Assembly (NCBI GenBank): GCA_012719495.1
Contig: JAAYAG010000042.1
Coordinates: forward strand, 1-64,000
From: Bacteroidales bacterium
GTDB lineage: Bacteria > Bacteroidota > Bacteroidia > Bacteroidales > Prolixibacteraceae
Length of the DNA stretch: 64,000 nt
Direction of reading: 5' to 3'
Shown: positions 26,400 to 34,991 of the stretch, piece after piece
Layout of the letters: each line of letters opens with the position of its first letter
How positions within the stretch are numbered: the stretch's first letter is position 1
Notes under the pieces: generated by a model
Databases searched by the model: none
Told to the model about the DNA's origin: nothing
The model's input: only the letters and a program-made list of their open reading frames with translations
Position numbers and translations under genes: made by a program

Positions 26400-27727
26400 T
26401 GGAAGCAACAAATAACGATAGCATGAATAGGTCGAACGCCGGGACAACCGATTACGATGTCCTTGTAATCGGGGCAGGAATCGCAGGTGAAGAATCGGCA
26501 CTGAAACTGGCCGATATGGGGTTCAAGGTACTTCTGATCGAAAAAGAACCTTCCATTGGTGGAAAAATGATCTTGCTCAGCAAGGTGTTCCCAACGCTCG
26601 ACTGTGCCGCGTGTATTACCACACCAAAAGTTTCGGAAACGGCACGCCATCCGAACATTACCATCCTCACGCTTGCGGAGGCTGAAAGCATTGTCAAAGA
26701 AGAAAATAACCTATTCTCGGTTACCTTTAAAAAACATCCGCGCTATGTGGTCGAAAACGACTGCACCGGCTGCCAGGAGTGCGAAACGGTTTGCCCTATG
26801 GTGGTAAAAGACCAGTTTCAGTTCAACCTTGTGGCTCGCAAAGCCATTTATATTCCGTTCAATATTGCCAATCCGCGTGTTGCGCTCATCGATATTGAAA
26901 ACTGTACCCTTTGCGGTGCATGTGAACAAAAATGCCCTTCAAATTGCATCGACTTTACCCAGAAAGAAGAGTTGGTCAACATTAAAGTGAAATCGGTTAT
27001 CGTGGCAACCGGGTTCAAACTGTTCGATCCTATTTCGATTGAACGTTATGGCTACGGAAGATACAAAAACGTGATCACCTCCATGCAAATGGAACGCGAA
27101 CTGGCGCCAACACGTCCTTTCAACAGTGTGTTGCGCCCATCTGACGGGAAAGTGCCCGACAAAATTGCCTACATCTTCTGCACAGGTTCGCGCGACCACA
27201 CCGTTGGAAACCCCATCTGCTCGCAGGTTTGTTGCATGTATTCCACCAAACAGGCCCAGTTGCTGATGGGTGCTCTGCCCATGGCCGATATCAGCCTCTA
27301 TTACATCAATATCCGCGCTTTCGGAAAAGGGTTCAACGAATTCTACATGCAGGCTAAAGACATGGGCGCTAACTATGTAAAAGGAAAAATTGGATCGATT
27401 TCAGAAAAAGAAAACGGCAACCTAATCCTTCGTTACGAAGATATTGTAACAGGAAAGGTTACCGAAAAAGAACACGATTTAGTGGTGTTGTCGGTTGGTC
27501 TGCTGGCCAATCATGAAATCACCAAAGTGTTCAAAAACGAAAAGCTTGAGCTCGATGCGCTGAAATACATCAAACAGCCCGATCTGCTTCAAAGCCCGGC
27601 TACAACCTCGATTAAGGGTGTGTTTGTGGCTGGAACAGCTACCTCTCCAATGGACATTCCTGACACCATCATGTCGGCCGGAGCTGCTGCGTCTGAAACT
27701 TCAGGTTATTTAAATCAATGGTCATGA
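26399..27727 (+). CDS. HdrA/QmoA-like flavoprotein
   Basis: A 442-residue flavoprotein. The start is ATG 26399, overlapping the previous stop; earlier starts read through another gene. FAD motif VIGAGIAGEESALKLADMG is at about 21, then the HdrA-type cluster region PTLDCAACITTPKVSETARH, followed by two ferredoxin clusters CTGCQECETVCP and CTLCGACEQKCP. HdrA proteins are flavin centres that bifurcate or relay electrons; QmoA is a subunit of the quinone-interacting complex of sulfate reducers. With the second HdrA-like gene and a membrane QmoC-like gene following, a Qmo-like complex is likely. Its electron partner is unknown. Confidence 0.85.
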   Translation: MEATNNDSMNRSNAGTTDYDVLVIGAGIAGEESALKLADMGFKVLLIEKEPSIGGKMILLSKVFPTLDCAACITTPKVSETARHPNITILTLAEAESIVKEENNLFSVTFKKHPRYVVENDCTGCQECETVCPMVVKDQFQFNLVARKAIYIPFNIANPRVALIDIENCTLCGACEQKCPSNCIDFTQKEELVNIKVKSVIVATGFKLFDPISIERYGYGRYKNVITSMQMERELAPTRPFNSVLRPSDGKVPDKIAYIFCTGSRDHTVGNPICSQVCCMYSTKQAQLLMGALPMADISLYYINIRAFGKGFNEFYMQAKDMGANYVKGKIGSISEKENGNLILRYEDIVTGKVTEKEHDLVVLSVGLLANHEITKVFKNEKLELDALKYIKQPDLLQSPATTSIKGVFVAGTATSPMDIPDTIMSAGAAASETSGYLNQWS

Positions 27728-29433
27728 CAAAGAAAAAAATTGGGGTTTATGTTTGCCATTGTGGTGGCAACATTTCCGATTACGTCGATATAGAAAAAGT
27801 AAAAGAGGCCGTTAAAGACGAAGCCAACGTTTACTTACTAAAAAATACATTGTTTGCATGTTCCGATTCGTCACAAAAAGAGATGGTTGCCGATATTCAG
27901 ACCAACGAGCTCGACGCAATTGTAGTGGCATCGTGCTCGCCAAAGTTGCATGTTCCCACGTTCAGGGGTGTTGCCCAGCGTGCCGGAATGAACCCCTACA
28001 ATTATGTTCAGGTAAACATTCGTGAGCAAGGTTCGTGGGCACACTCCGACAATCCGAAAGGGGCTACCGAAAAAGCTATCTTGCTGGTAAAAGCCGGTAT
28101 TGCACGCGCCGCAGAATCAGAAGCATTGACCTCATCGAAAATTCCTGCTGCCAATGTAGTGGCCGTGATAGGCGCCGGAGTGGGCGGAATGCGTTCAGCC
28201 ATTGCCCTTGCCGATATGGGAACCGAGGTTTATCTGATTGAGAAAGAGAAAAATGTTGGCGGGCATGTGGCCAATTTCGGTTCACTGTTCACCACCGATA
28301 AAATGGGGTACGAGTTATCGGCAAACCTTCTGTCCGAAGTTAAAAAGAGGGAAAACATCAAGCTGTTTACCAATGCCGAAATAGTTGAGAAGAAAGGGAG
28401 CATTGGCAATTTTGATATTCAGGTGAAAGTAGATAATGATGTTCTTCCGTTGCATGTGGGAGCTTTTGTTGTCAATACCGGGTTCGATTCGTACCAACCA
28501 CAACAAGGTGAGTATGGTTTTGGCGAGCAAACAAATGTGATCACATTGCCTGAGTTCAAAAAGCTCATCGACAACTCAAGCGAAAGACTAATTTTCAACG
28601 GAAAGGCCATTAAAAAAGTGGCCTATATTTACTGCGTGGGAAGCCGCCAGAACGATGAAGGCGATAACAAATACTGTTCGCGATACTGCTGTACGGCAGC
28701 CATTCACGCTTCGGTTCAGGTGAATAAAAAATTCAAAGATGTTACGAACTTGCATTTCAACCGGGGAATCCGTACGTATGGAAAGCAGGAATTGTTGTAC
28801 GAAGAATCGTCGAAGAATGGCGATATCTACCTCCAATTTTCGCTGGATTCGATTCCTGAAATCACCCAAAAAGGTGGGAAAACTTTCGTGAAGGTGAAAG
28901 ACATTCTCTCGGCAGGAAAAGAAGTTGAGACCGAAGCCGACTTAGTGGTTCTGGTTACCGGAATGGTTCCGCGCGAAAACAGTAAGTTGGCAAGCCAGCT
29001 TAAAATACCGGTTGGGCGCGATAATTTCTTCAATGAGATACACATGAAACTGCGCCCGGTTGAAACTGTGATCGACGGTGTGCTGATTGCCGGAACATGC
29101 CAATCACCCAAGAACATACTTGAAACCATGAACTCGTCGATGGCCGCAGCAGCAAAAATCAATTCGGTATTGACGAAAGGTGAAATGACCTTGGATCCGA
29201 CATTGGCCAAAATCAACCCGTCGCAATGTACCTGGTGCGGAAAATGCGCTGAAGCATGTCCTTTCGATGCCATTATCCAAACGGAATTTGATGGCAGGAT
29301 AGTAGCAAAAATCAATGAAGCAAACTGTAAAGGCTGCGGAATGTGTACACCTGTGTGCCCAACCGATGCCATTGATTTGGCTGGTTTTACCAATGCGCAG
29401 ATTGAAGGAATGATTGATGCCTTAGCAGAATAA
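27724..29433 (+). CDS. HdrA/QmoB-like flavoprotein with C-terminal ferredoxin
   Basis: A 569-residue flavoprotein, starting at ATG 27724 in an ATGA overlap with the previous stop (an ATG at 27718 is also possible). The N-terminal domain IGVYVCHCGGNISDYVD is typical of HdrA. FAD motif VIGAGVGGMRSAIALADMG is at about 145. The Cys cluster that normally follows the FAD motif in HdrA is absent (GGHVANFGSLFTTDKMGYEL). Two [4Fe-4S] ferredoxin motifs end the protein: CTWCGKCAEACP and CKGCGMCTPVCP. Together with the QmoA-like protein and the separate MvhD-like protein it fits a split QmoA/QmoB arrangement. Cytoplasmic. Confidence 0.85.
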   Translation: MTKKKIGVYVCHCGGNISDYVDIEKVKEAVKDEANVYLLKNTLFACSDSSQKEMVADIQTNELDAIVVASCSPKLHVPTFRGVAQRAGMNPYNYVQVNIREQGSWAHSDNPKGATEKAILLVKAGIARAAESEALTSSKIPAANVVAVIGAGVGGMRSAIALADMGTEVYLIEKEKNVGGHVANFGSLFTTDKMGYELSANLLSEVKKRENIKLFTNAEIVEKKGSIGNFDIQVKVDNDVLPLHVGAFVVNTGFDSYQPQQGEYGFGEQTNVITLPEFKKLIDNSSERLIFNGKAIKKVAYIYCVGSRQNDEGDNKYCSRYCCTAAIHASVQVNKKFKDVTNLHFNRGIRTYGKQELLYEESSKNGDIYLQFSLDSIPEITQKGGKTFVKVKDILSAGKEVETEADLVVLVTGMVPRENSKLASQLKIPVGRDNFFNEIHMKLRPVETVIDGVLIAGTCQSPKNILETMNSSMAAAAKINSVLTKGEMTLDPTLAKINPSQCTWCGKCAEACPFDAIIQTEFDGRIVAKINEANCKGCGMCTPVCPTDAIDLAGFTNAQIEGMIDALAE

Positions 29434-29442
29434 TAGACACAA

Positions 29443-29486
29443 GTATCAAGTATCAAGACACAAGACAAAATCCTGATACTTGATAC
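29443..29486. repeat. 12-bp perfect inverted repeat inside the operon
   Basis: GTATCAAGTATC (29443-29454) and GATACTTGATAC (29475-29486) form a perfect stem with a 20-base loop in the 67-base gap before the winged-helix gene. It has no T-tract. It could protect or process the mRNA; it also looks like a short dispersed repeat. Confidence 0.6.
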
Positions 29487-29500
29487 AAAAAAATAAAATC

Positions 29501-29776
29501 ATGGAAAAAAAGATAAGAACCGTTAACATACTGAAAGAAACCCGCAAAGTTTCGGAGCATGTGAATGAAGAGCGGAAAAAATATATCCAGATTAGAAAAA
29601 CATTGCGCGAAGCGTTGAAGGAGGAGAGCAAAAGCATTCCACAACTGGCTGTCGACACCAACCTACCACTGCCTGATGTGACTTATTACCTGATGACGTT
29701 GCTCAAATTTGGTGAGGTGGCTGTTGACGGAATAGACGATATGGATGAGTATTACTTCTACAAACTGATTAAATAA
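29501..29776 (+). CDS. Small winged-helix protein in the Qmo-like operon
   Basis: A 91-residue protein starting at ATG 29501 (MEKKIRTVNIL); an in-frame TTG lies upstream. It has a basic, helical first half and a winged-helix-like second half, SIPQLAVDTNLPLPDVTYYLMTLLKFGEV, with the acidic tail DDMDEYYFYKLIK. It may bind DNA or act as a small subunit or adaptor. Its TAA overlaps the ATG of the QmoC-like gene by one base, so its synthesis is coupled to that of a membrane subunit. I know of no described function for it. Confidence 0.7.
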   Translation: MEKKIRTVNILKETRKVSEHVNEERKKYIQIRKTLREALKEESKSIPQLAVDTNLPLPDVTYYLMTLLKFGEVAVDGIDDMDEYYFYKLIK

Positions 29777-30819
29777 TGGCTACAATAAATCCTGAATTTG
29801 GCAAAGAATTAAAAAAATACGGTGCGTTCGACTTCAACGCCTGTTACAATTGTGGCACCTGCACATCGGTCTGTTCGCTATCGACCGAAGAGAACTCTTT
29901 CCCGCGCGAAATGGTACGTTGCAGTGCGGTTGGCGACGAAGATGCCATTAAAGAATCGCTGAAACCCTGGCTCTGCTACTATTGTGGCGAATGTACCACA
30001 AGCTGTCCGCGCGAAGCCAAACCGGGCGAGCTAATGATGTCGCTCAGGCGTTACCTTACTGCTGCTTACGACTGGACAGGCTTGTCGGGACTGCTTTACA
30101 AATCGCTGCCCGTAAGCATTATTGCGTTCATTTCCGTAGCCATAGGGGTAATTTGGTACAGTGCTTCGCAGCAATTCGAAGTGGAGAAAATCATGCACAT
30201 TGGCCATTATTTCGAGATGTTTGCCATTGCTGGAGTCTTTGCCGTAATCCTGCTTCCAAACCTTATTCGCATGTGGTATTTTGTCATTTTGAAACCAAAA
30301 GTTAAGGTGCCTTTCAAATCGTACATTACCTCGCTGGGCGAACTTTTTGTGCACATGTTTACGCAGAAACGTTCGTTGGGCTGCGACGACAATCAGGTTC
30401 GCTGGTTCGAGCATTTCATTTTGGTTATTGGCTACCTGTCGCTGCTGTTTACCACGGTATTTCTCGACTGGTTTTCGGCGACTAACCTGTTAGTTATTAT
30501 TTTGGGTTATGTCGAGAGTGCCATCATATTCATCGTAACAGTCGATTTTGTATCGGGCAGGATCAAAAAAAACAAGGAAGTGAGCAAAAATTCACAGCCT
30601 TCCGACTGGTTTTTCGTGATATGGCTTTTACTGATGGGCTTGACCGCATTTCTGGTCCGTTTATTTATCGACCTGAAAATCCTTGAATATAACTTTTGGA
30701 TGTATCTGTTTCATTGGATAGTACTTGCACAATGGGCTTTGCTGATTGTGCCCTTCGGAAAGTGGACTCACTTTTTGTACCGCTCGTTTGCCATGTATAT
30801 GGAAAAATTGAAAGCCTGA
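29776..30819 (+). CDS. QmoC/HdrC-like membrane iron-sulfur protein
   Basis: A 347-residue protein. The N-terminal HdrC-like part has two [4Fe-4S] motifs, CYNCGTCTSVC (about 21) and CYYCGECTTSCP (about 63). A membrane part with about five or six helices follows (about 110-340), as in QmoC and NarI/HdrE-type cytochrome b subunits, with His residues in MHIGHYF, GELFVHMF, VRWFEHFI and LFHWIVL that could hold haem. It probably passes electrons between the HdrA-like flavoproteins and menaquinone. It ends eight bases before the MBL-fold gene. Confidence 0.85.
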   Translation: MATINPEFGKELKKYGAFDFNACYNCGTCTSVCSLSTEENSFPREMVRCSAVGDEDAIKESLKPWLCYYCGECTTSCPREAKPGELMMSLRRYLTAAYDWTGLSGLLYKSLPVSIIAFISVAIGVIWYSASQQFEVEKIMHIGHYFEMFAIAGVFAVILLPNLIRMWYFVILKPKVKVPFKSYITSLGELFVHMFTQKRSLGCDDNQVRWFEHFILVIGYLSLLFTTVFLDWFSATNLLVIILGYVESAIIFIVTVDFVSGRIKKNKEVSKNSQPSDWFFVIWLLLMGLTAFLVRLFIDLKILEYNFWMYLFHWIVLAQWALLIVPFGKWTHFLYRSFAMYMEKLKA

Positions 30820-30826
30820 TCTTTTG

Positions 30827-31630
30827 ATGAAGATTGTTACACTAATAGAAAATTTAGCAAACAGAAGTGGACTGATCGCTGAACATGGCTTATCGTTTTA
30901 TATTGAAACAGATAAAAGCAAGATCATTTTCGATACTGGTCAAAGCAGTTTATTTTTAAACAACGCAAAAAAGCTTAACATAAACATAGAAGATGTAGAT
31001 GCTTTGGTTTTATCGCACGGACATTTTGACCACACAGGCGGGCTATATCCTTTTCTAGAAGCGAACAAGAAAGCAAAAATCTTTTGTAAAAAAGGCCTTT
31101 TCAATTTAAAATTAAAAGATAAAATCAAATTTATAGGCACACTGAAAGATGAAAAGAAACTTGAAGATCGTTTGGTTTACGTCGACACGGTGAAACAAAT
31201 CGACGAACATATTTTCATAATGCCTAATATTCCCATTAAATATCAGGCAGATACAAATTTCGACAATTTTTTCACCGATGAAGGAATGGGGCTGGTTATC
31301 GATCGTTTTGAGGACGAATTGTTTTTAGCTTTTAACAACAATAATAAGGTTAATATTCTTACTGCGTGTTCGCACAGGGGAATCACGAATATTTGCGAAG
31401 CAGCTCATAATCAATTCAATATGCAACTGGGAACAATTATTGGTGGATTTCACCTTAAAAATTGCTCTACAGAACAATATTTGCACATTTCTCATTATTT
31501 CAGAATGCACAAACCAAAGTCATTGGGTATTTGCCACTGCACTGGCATTGAAAGATATTCCGATCTGCGTAACGAATGTGACATCCATTCGTTTTACAAC
31601 GACACTGGTAATATCATAAATATTGTCTGA
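30827..31630 (+). CDS. Metallo-beta-lactamase-fold hydrolase (paralogue 1)
   Basis: A 267-residue MBL-fold protein starting ATG 30827 (MKIVTLIENLANRSGL). The metal-binding motif is LSHGHFDHTGG (about 69-79), with further His in CSHRGITNICEA and GGFHLKNC. It belongs to the group annotated near 7,8-dihydropterin-6-methyl-phosphate synthases, whose role in bacteria is mostly unknown. A close paralogue (more than half of residues the same by eye) lies at 39424-40227 as the last gene of the ORP-like cluster. Here it is the last gene of the Qmo-like operon, seven bases after QmoC. AT content is higher than in its neighbours. Confidence 0.85.
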   Translation: MKIVTLIENLANRSGLIAEHGLSFYIETDKSKIIFDTGQSSLFLNNAKKLNINIEDVDALVLSHGHFDHTGGLYPFLEANKKAKIFCKKGLFNLKLKDKIKFIGTLKDEKKLEDRLVYVDTVKQIDEHIFIMPNIPIKYQADTNFDNFFTDEGMGLVIDRFEDELFLAFNNNNKVNILTACSHRGITNICEAAHNQFNMQLGTIIGGFHLKNCSTEQYLHISHYFRMHKPKSLGICHCTGIERYSDLRNECDIHSFYNDTGNIINIV

Positions 31631-31642
31631 TCAAGATAAATC

Positions 31643-31697
31643 ATGATAACGAACAAGCCAGTATTCTTCAAAAATGAGGAATACTAGCCTGCTATCA
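31643..31697. terminator. Terminator between the Hdr operon and the TonB receptor gene
   Basis: AGTATTC (31660-31666) pairs with GAATACT (31679-31685), flanked by further pairing of ATGATA with TATCAT. It lies between two convergent genes and is followed by TCTTTT on the plus strand. Confidence 0.65.
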
Positions 31698-31724
31698 TAA
31701 TCTCTTTTAACCGGAATTATCTTA

Positions 31725-33977
31725 TTATTTACCAGAATTAAACTGGCCTCTGCTTCCAAACGGCACTTTCAGCGTCAGTGTAATGTTCCTTCCGGGGTTC
31801 AAAATTCCTACCTCTTTTAGTGTCGAAAGGTGGTCGGTATATTGGGTGTCGAAAAGGTTGTTGGCACTAACAACAATCGAAATCAATTGCTTTTGAACCT
31901 TGATACTGCCTCCAATGGCCACATCAACCAGCGTGTAACCCGGTGTTGCCGTTTCGTCGGGTGCGGTGTTGTTTTGGTCAAATGCCGTGGTGGAATGCAC
32001 CGACGCATAAGCCTGTTTCAAAAACAACAGCTTTTCTTTCTCGGCCCTTACTTCAAGGTTGATTTTGCTTGCCGGGATAAACGGCAAATAGTTGCCATTG
32101 TCCTGAACGCCAGTAACGGTCGAAAAGGTTCCTTCCAAGTGCAGCCACTCCACCCATTTGGGGTGCAGGTGAACACCCGCTTCGCCCCCATACAATGCCG
32201 AATTGTTCTGCATGTATTGGTAAACGGGCAACCCGTCGGGGGTGTCTTTCCCTGTTGGGGAAATGAAAATGTAGTTGGCTATCGAGTTGTAAAAGCCTGC
32301 CAAATCAACCGTGAGGTTGTCGTTGTGGTAGTGCAGCCCAAGGTCGCCTTCATACGATTTCTCGGGAACCAACGAACCATCGCCTACCTCATAAATGGCT
32401 TCGTGGGGGCCGTTCGAAGTTAGTTCGGCAAGGTTAGGAGACCTAAATGCTGAGGCAAAATTTGTACGAATCAACAATTCTTCCGAGAAGTGGAACGTTG
32501 CACCTGCCGATCCACTAAAACTACCAAATTGCTTGTCAACAGCCGGTCGATACCCTTCCGACATAGCATCACCAGATTCTTCCGTAGCCAGCATGCGGTA
32601 ATCGTAACGCCCTCCGGCTTGCAGTTTCAGCTTCTCGAAAAAGGTGCGTTGCAACAACCCGAATGCCGAATAGTTGTTGGTTGCCGCATCGGGCAACAGA
32701 ATGGTTTCCCTGTTGTTAAGGTTGGTATTCTGCTGGTTCATTCCCTGAACGCCCACAATGTATTCCGATTTTTCGTCGGAAGGCAGAATGACTTTTGCTT
32801 CGTAAGTAGTGGTGGCAAGCGCCATCTCCAGTTCGTATTCTCCGGGTTCACCAAAGTGCGCCAAGGTGGTATTTTGATAAGCGGCATTTACATCGAGCTT
32901 GGTTTTCCCAAAATAAAGTTTGTTGCGCGTCGAAAGCAAGTGGGTATTCAGTTGCTGGTAGAACAGCTCGCAAACGCGGCCTCGTTCGATAATGGCTTCC
33001 ACGGCTTCTTCTTCGGCCAAGCCAAGTTTCTGTTGATTATAGTCGTAGAACAACTGAAACATCCCTTTTTTATTGGTAAACCCAGCATTGGCTTTCACCG
33101 AATGTTCGTTGAAACGGGTGTTGGCCGCAAAATCGCCGCCGCCCTGAAGAAAATCGGCATTGGTTTTCTGCCCGGCCCTTATGCCCCCAAAGAACTTATC
33201 GGAAGCTCCTTTTAGTCCCAGGTTATTGGTCATTCCAAGGGTGTTTGAAAAAAGTTGTAAGTTGTAGTCGCCTGCAATGGTATGCTGCGGCGCAGGTTTT
33301 TCCTTTATGAAATTGATTACCCCGCCAATGGCATCCGATCCGTAAAGCAACGATGCCGGGCCTTTGATCACTTCCACATCTTCGATGCCAAACTCGTCGA
33401 TCCCCAGCGGGTGGTGGCTCGAATACTGGTAGTTTTCGTAGCGAACACTGTTGTTCAGCACCAGAATGTCGTTCATCGAAAGGCCACGGATCACAGGTTT
33501 CGACACGCCGCTCCCTTTCGAAATCATATCGACACCGGGCACACGGGTAAGCACTTCTGAAAAATTGGGCGAAGCCAACACTTCTTTCGGGTTGAGCTTT
33601 AATACATCGATTTTTACCGCATTCTCGTGCTGGGTTGAATGGTATCCGCCCGACACCACAATTTCTTCGGCCTCGATAACCGATTCGGTTAATGAAGCAT
33701 TAAGCTCAACCGATGAGCTGTTGAGGAATACGGTTTTAATTTCTGACGTGTAACCCACAAACGAAAACTGCACTTTGTTTTTCCCGTTTGGCAGGTTGGT
33801 GAGTTCAAACTCGCCCTTTTCGTTGGCAATGGTGCCTTTGAACAGTTCGGGCAGGGTAATGGATGCCCCGGGCAATGGGGCATTGTTCCGGTCGGTAACC
33901 CTTCCGGCTATTTTGTTTTGTGCCACGGCGGTGTACATGGAAAACACCATCGCGCACAGTATGAATACATGTTTCAT
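31725..33977 (-). CDS. TonB-dependent outer-membrane receptor, probably for a metal
   Basis: A 750-residue receptor: signal peptide (1-19, ending VAQ), carboxypeptidase-like regulatory domain (about 23-105, IAGRVTDRNNAPLPGASITL), plug (about 120-230, VIRGLSMNDILVLNNSVRYE and VEVIKGPASLLYGSDAIGGV) and a 22-strand barrel. It imports a ligand using TonB energy. A small His/Cys-rich protein is encoded just upstream on the same strand, and such pairs are usual at zinc- or copper-linked loci, so a metal ligand is a reasonable guess. No SusD-like gene is next to it, which argues against glycan uptake. Confidence 0.88.
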   Translation of the reverse strand: MKHVFILCAMVFSMYTAVAQNKIAGRVTDRNNAPLPGASITLPELFKGTIANEKGEFELTNLPNGKNKVQFSFVGYTSEIKTVFLNSSSVELNASLTESVIEAEEIVVSGGYHSTQHENAVKIDVLKLNPKEVLASPNFSEVLTRVPGVDMISKGSGVSKPVIRGLSMNDILVLNNSVRYENYQYSSHHPLGIDEFGIEDVEVIKGPASLLYGSDAIGGVINFIKEKPAPQHTIAGDYNLQLFSNTLGMTNNLGLKGASDKFFGGIRAGQKTNADFLQGGGDFAANTRFNEHSVKANAGFTNKKGMFQLFYDYNQQKLGLAEEEAVEAIIERGRVCELFYQQLNTHLLSTRNKLYFGKTKLDVNAAYQNTTLAHFGEPGEYELEMALATTTYEAKVILPSDEKSEYIVGVQGMNQQNTNLNNRETILLPDAATNNYSAFGLLQRTFFEKLKLQAGGRYDYRMLATEESGDAMSEGYRPAVDKQFGSFSGSAGATFHFSEELLIRTNFASAFRSPNLAELTSNGPHEAIYEVGDGSLVPEKSYEGDLGLHYHNDNLTVDLAGFYNSIANYIFISPTGKDTPDGLPVYQYMQNNSALYGGEAGVHLHPKWVEWLHLEGTFSTVTGVQDNGNYLPFIPASKINLEVRAEKEKLLFLKQAYASVHSTTAFDQNNTAPDETATPGYTLVDVAIGGSIKVQKQLISIVVSANNLFDTQYTDHLSTLKEVGILNPGRNITLTLKVPFGSRGQFNSGK

Positions 33978-33993
33978 TTTTGTTACGGATTAA

Positions 33994-34215
33994 ATGAGAC
34001 TAATGAGCCTCCTTATTAGGAACACGGAGATTCACAGAGTTATGCACAGAGTTACACTGAGAAAAAATTTCAATGCACTAATGTTTTTTAGTGTGAATTC
34101 ACCGTATTTTATAAATAAAAACATTGAAACCCGCAATGTGTGCAAGACCATCTTCACAAATTTGCAATATGGATATTTTTAAAGGACTCCTCTTCGTGTG
34201 ATCCTTGTGTACTTT
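33994..34215. repeat. Degenerate palindromic repeat arms, copy 4
   Basis: The left arm at about 34015-34065 (acacggagattcacagag and cacagagttacactgag) and the right arm at about 34185-34210 (ctcttcgtgtgatccttgtg) resemble the 1-80 family, separated by about 120 bases of AT-rich sequence. It lies between the receptor gene and the small His-rich gene. Confidence 0.35.
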
Positions 34216-34226
34216 GCGGTTAAAGG

Positions 34227-34547
34227 TTAGATTGAAACCGGAGGACCCCGTAACTGGAAAGAATAAGCAAATGAATTGGAAAAGGTGTTTATACCAAAGG
34301 GATTGATAAAAGCACTTTGTGTGATTGGTTTTTCGGGCAGCAGACTGTTTTCCTCGGTTAGGAAAAAAGAAAACTCGAAGCTGCAAACCTGGCACTTCTC
34401 GTGGTAATCGTGAACGTGTTTTTCGGTTTTGGCGTTACAAACAAAATGGTCGTGATGGTGCTCAAGCTTCACAATGGATGGCAGGAACAAAGTCCCTATC
34501 ATCAAAATGGAAATGCTATTTCTAAAAAGTTTGAGCATAAAAAACAT
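34227..34547 (-). CDS. Small His/Cys-rich exported protein
   Basis: A protein of about 106 residues, start ATG 34547 (MFFMLKLF) or 34538; longer versions need a TTG start. One N-terminal hydrophobic segment (SISILMIGTLFLPSIV) is followed by a metal-ligand-rich stretch: LEHHHDHFVCNAK, KHVHDYHEKCQVCSFEF. The rest is neutral. It is likely an exported or membrane-tethered metal-binding protein, upstream of a TonB receptor on the same strand (about 250 bases apart). I cannot assign a named family. Confidence 0.6.
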   Translation of the reverse strand: MFFMLKLFRNSISILMIGTLFLPSIVKLEHHHDHFVCNAKTEKHVHDYHEKCQVCSFEFSFFLTEENSLLPEKPITQSAFINPFGINTFSNSFAYSFQLRGPPVSI

Positions 34548-34643
34548 CAGGTTTACAGAAGACAAAGAAAGCTTTATTTAGTTCACGGTGTCTATCAATT
34601 TGACAATAAATTTTTAAATTGCGGTTTTATTAATCTGAAAGTC

Positions 34644-34991
34644 ATGTCGGTAAAAGAAATAGGTTGTTGCGGGGCATATTGCAAAACGTGTATGGTGTTC
34701 CTGACCAAAGGGCAGTGTAAAGGCTGTAAATTAGGGTACGACGATGGTTCGCGTAATCTTTCGAAATCGAAATGTGCCTACAAAAATTGCTGTTATCGCG
34801 ACCACCACCTCGGAACCTGTGCCGATTGCCCCAATTACAGTTCGTGCGAACTAATCCACGGGTTCTATGCAAAAAACGGGTTCAAGTACAAAAAATATCA
34901 ACAGGCGATTGAATTCATCAGAGCCAATGGATACGAAGCTTTTCTGAAACTTGCCGATGAGTGGAAAGGACCGTATGGAAAACTATTTTAA
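34644..34991 (+). CDS. DUF3795-type cysteine-rich protein
   Basis: A 115-residue protein starting ATG 34644 (MSVKEIGCCGAYCKTC). It has many cysteines: IGCCGAYCKTC, GQCKGCKLG, KCAYKNCCYRDHHLGTCADCPNYSSC. That pattern marks DUF3795, a small metal- or Fe-S-binding family of unknown role common in anaerobes. The long upstream open frame is antisense to the His-rich gene and is ignored. Its 3' end overlaps that of the convergent HEAT-like gene by nine bases. Confidence 0.75.
   Translation: MSVKEIGCCGAYCKTCMVFLTKGQCKGCKLGYDDGSRNLSKSKCAYKNCCYRDHHLGTCADCPNYSSCELIHGFYAKNGFKYKKYQQAIEFIRANGYEAFLKLADEWKGPYGKLF

Noticed and set aside
24675-30819. Sulfate reduction locus
   Set aside because: No dsrAB, aprAB, sat or qmo-linked reductase genes are seen.
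32490-33215. A 241-codon plus-strand frame, and a 197-codon frame at 31830-32423
   Set aside because: Both are antisense to the TonB receptor gene and look like shadows of its codon bias.
34401-34643. An 81-codon N-terminal extension of the DUF3795 protein
   Set aside because: It runs antisense through the His-rich gene; the DUF3795 domain starts at ATG 34644.
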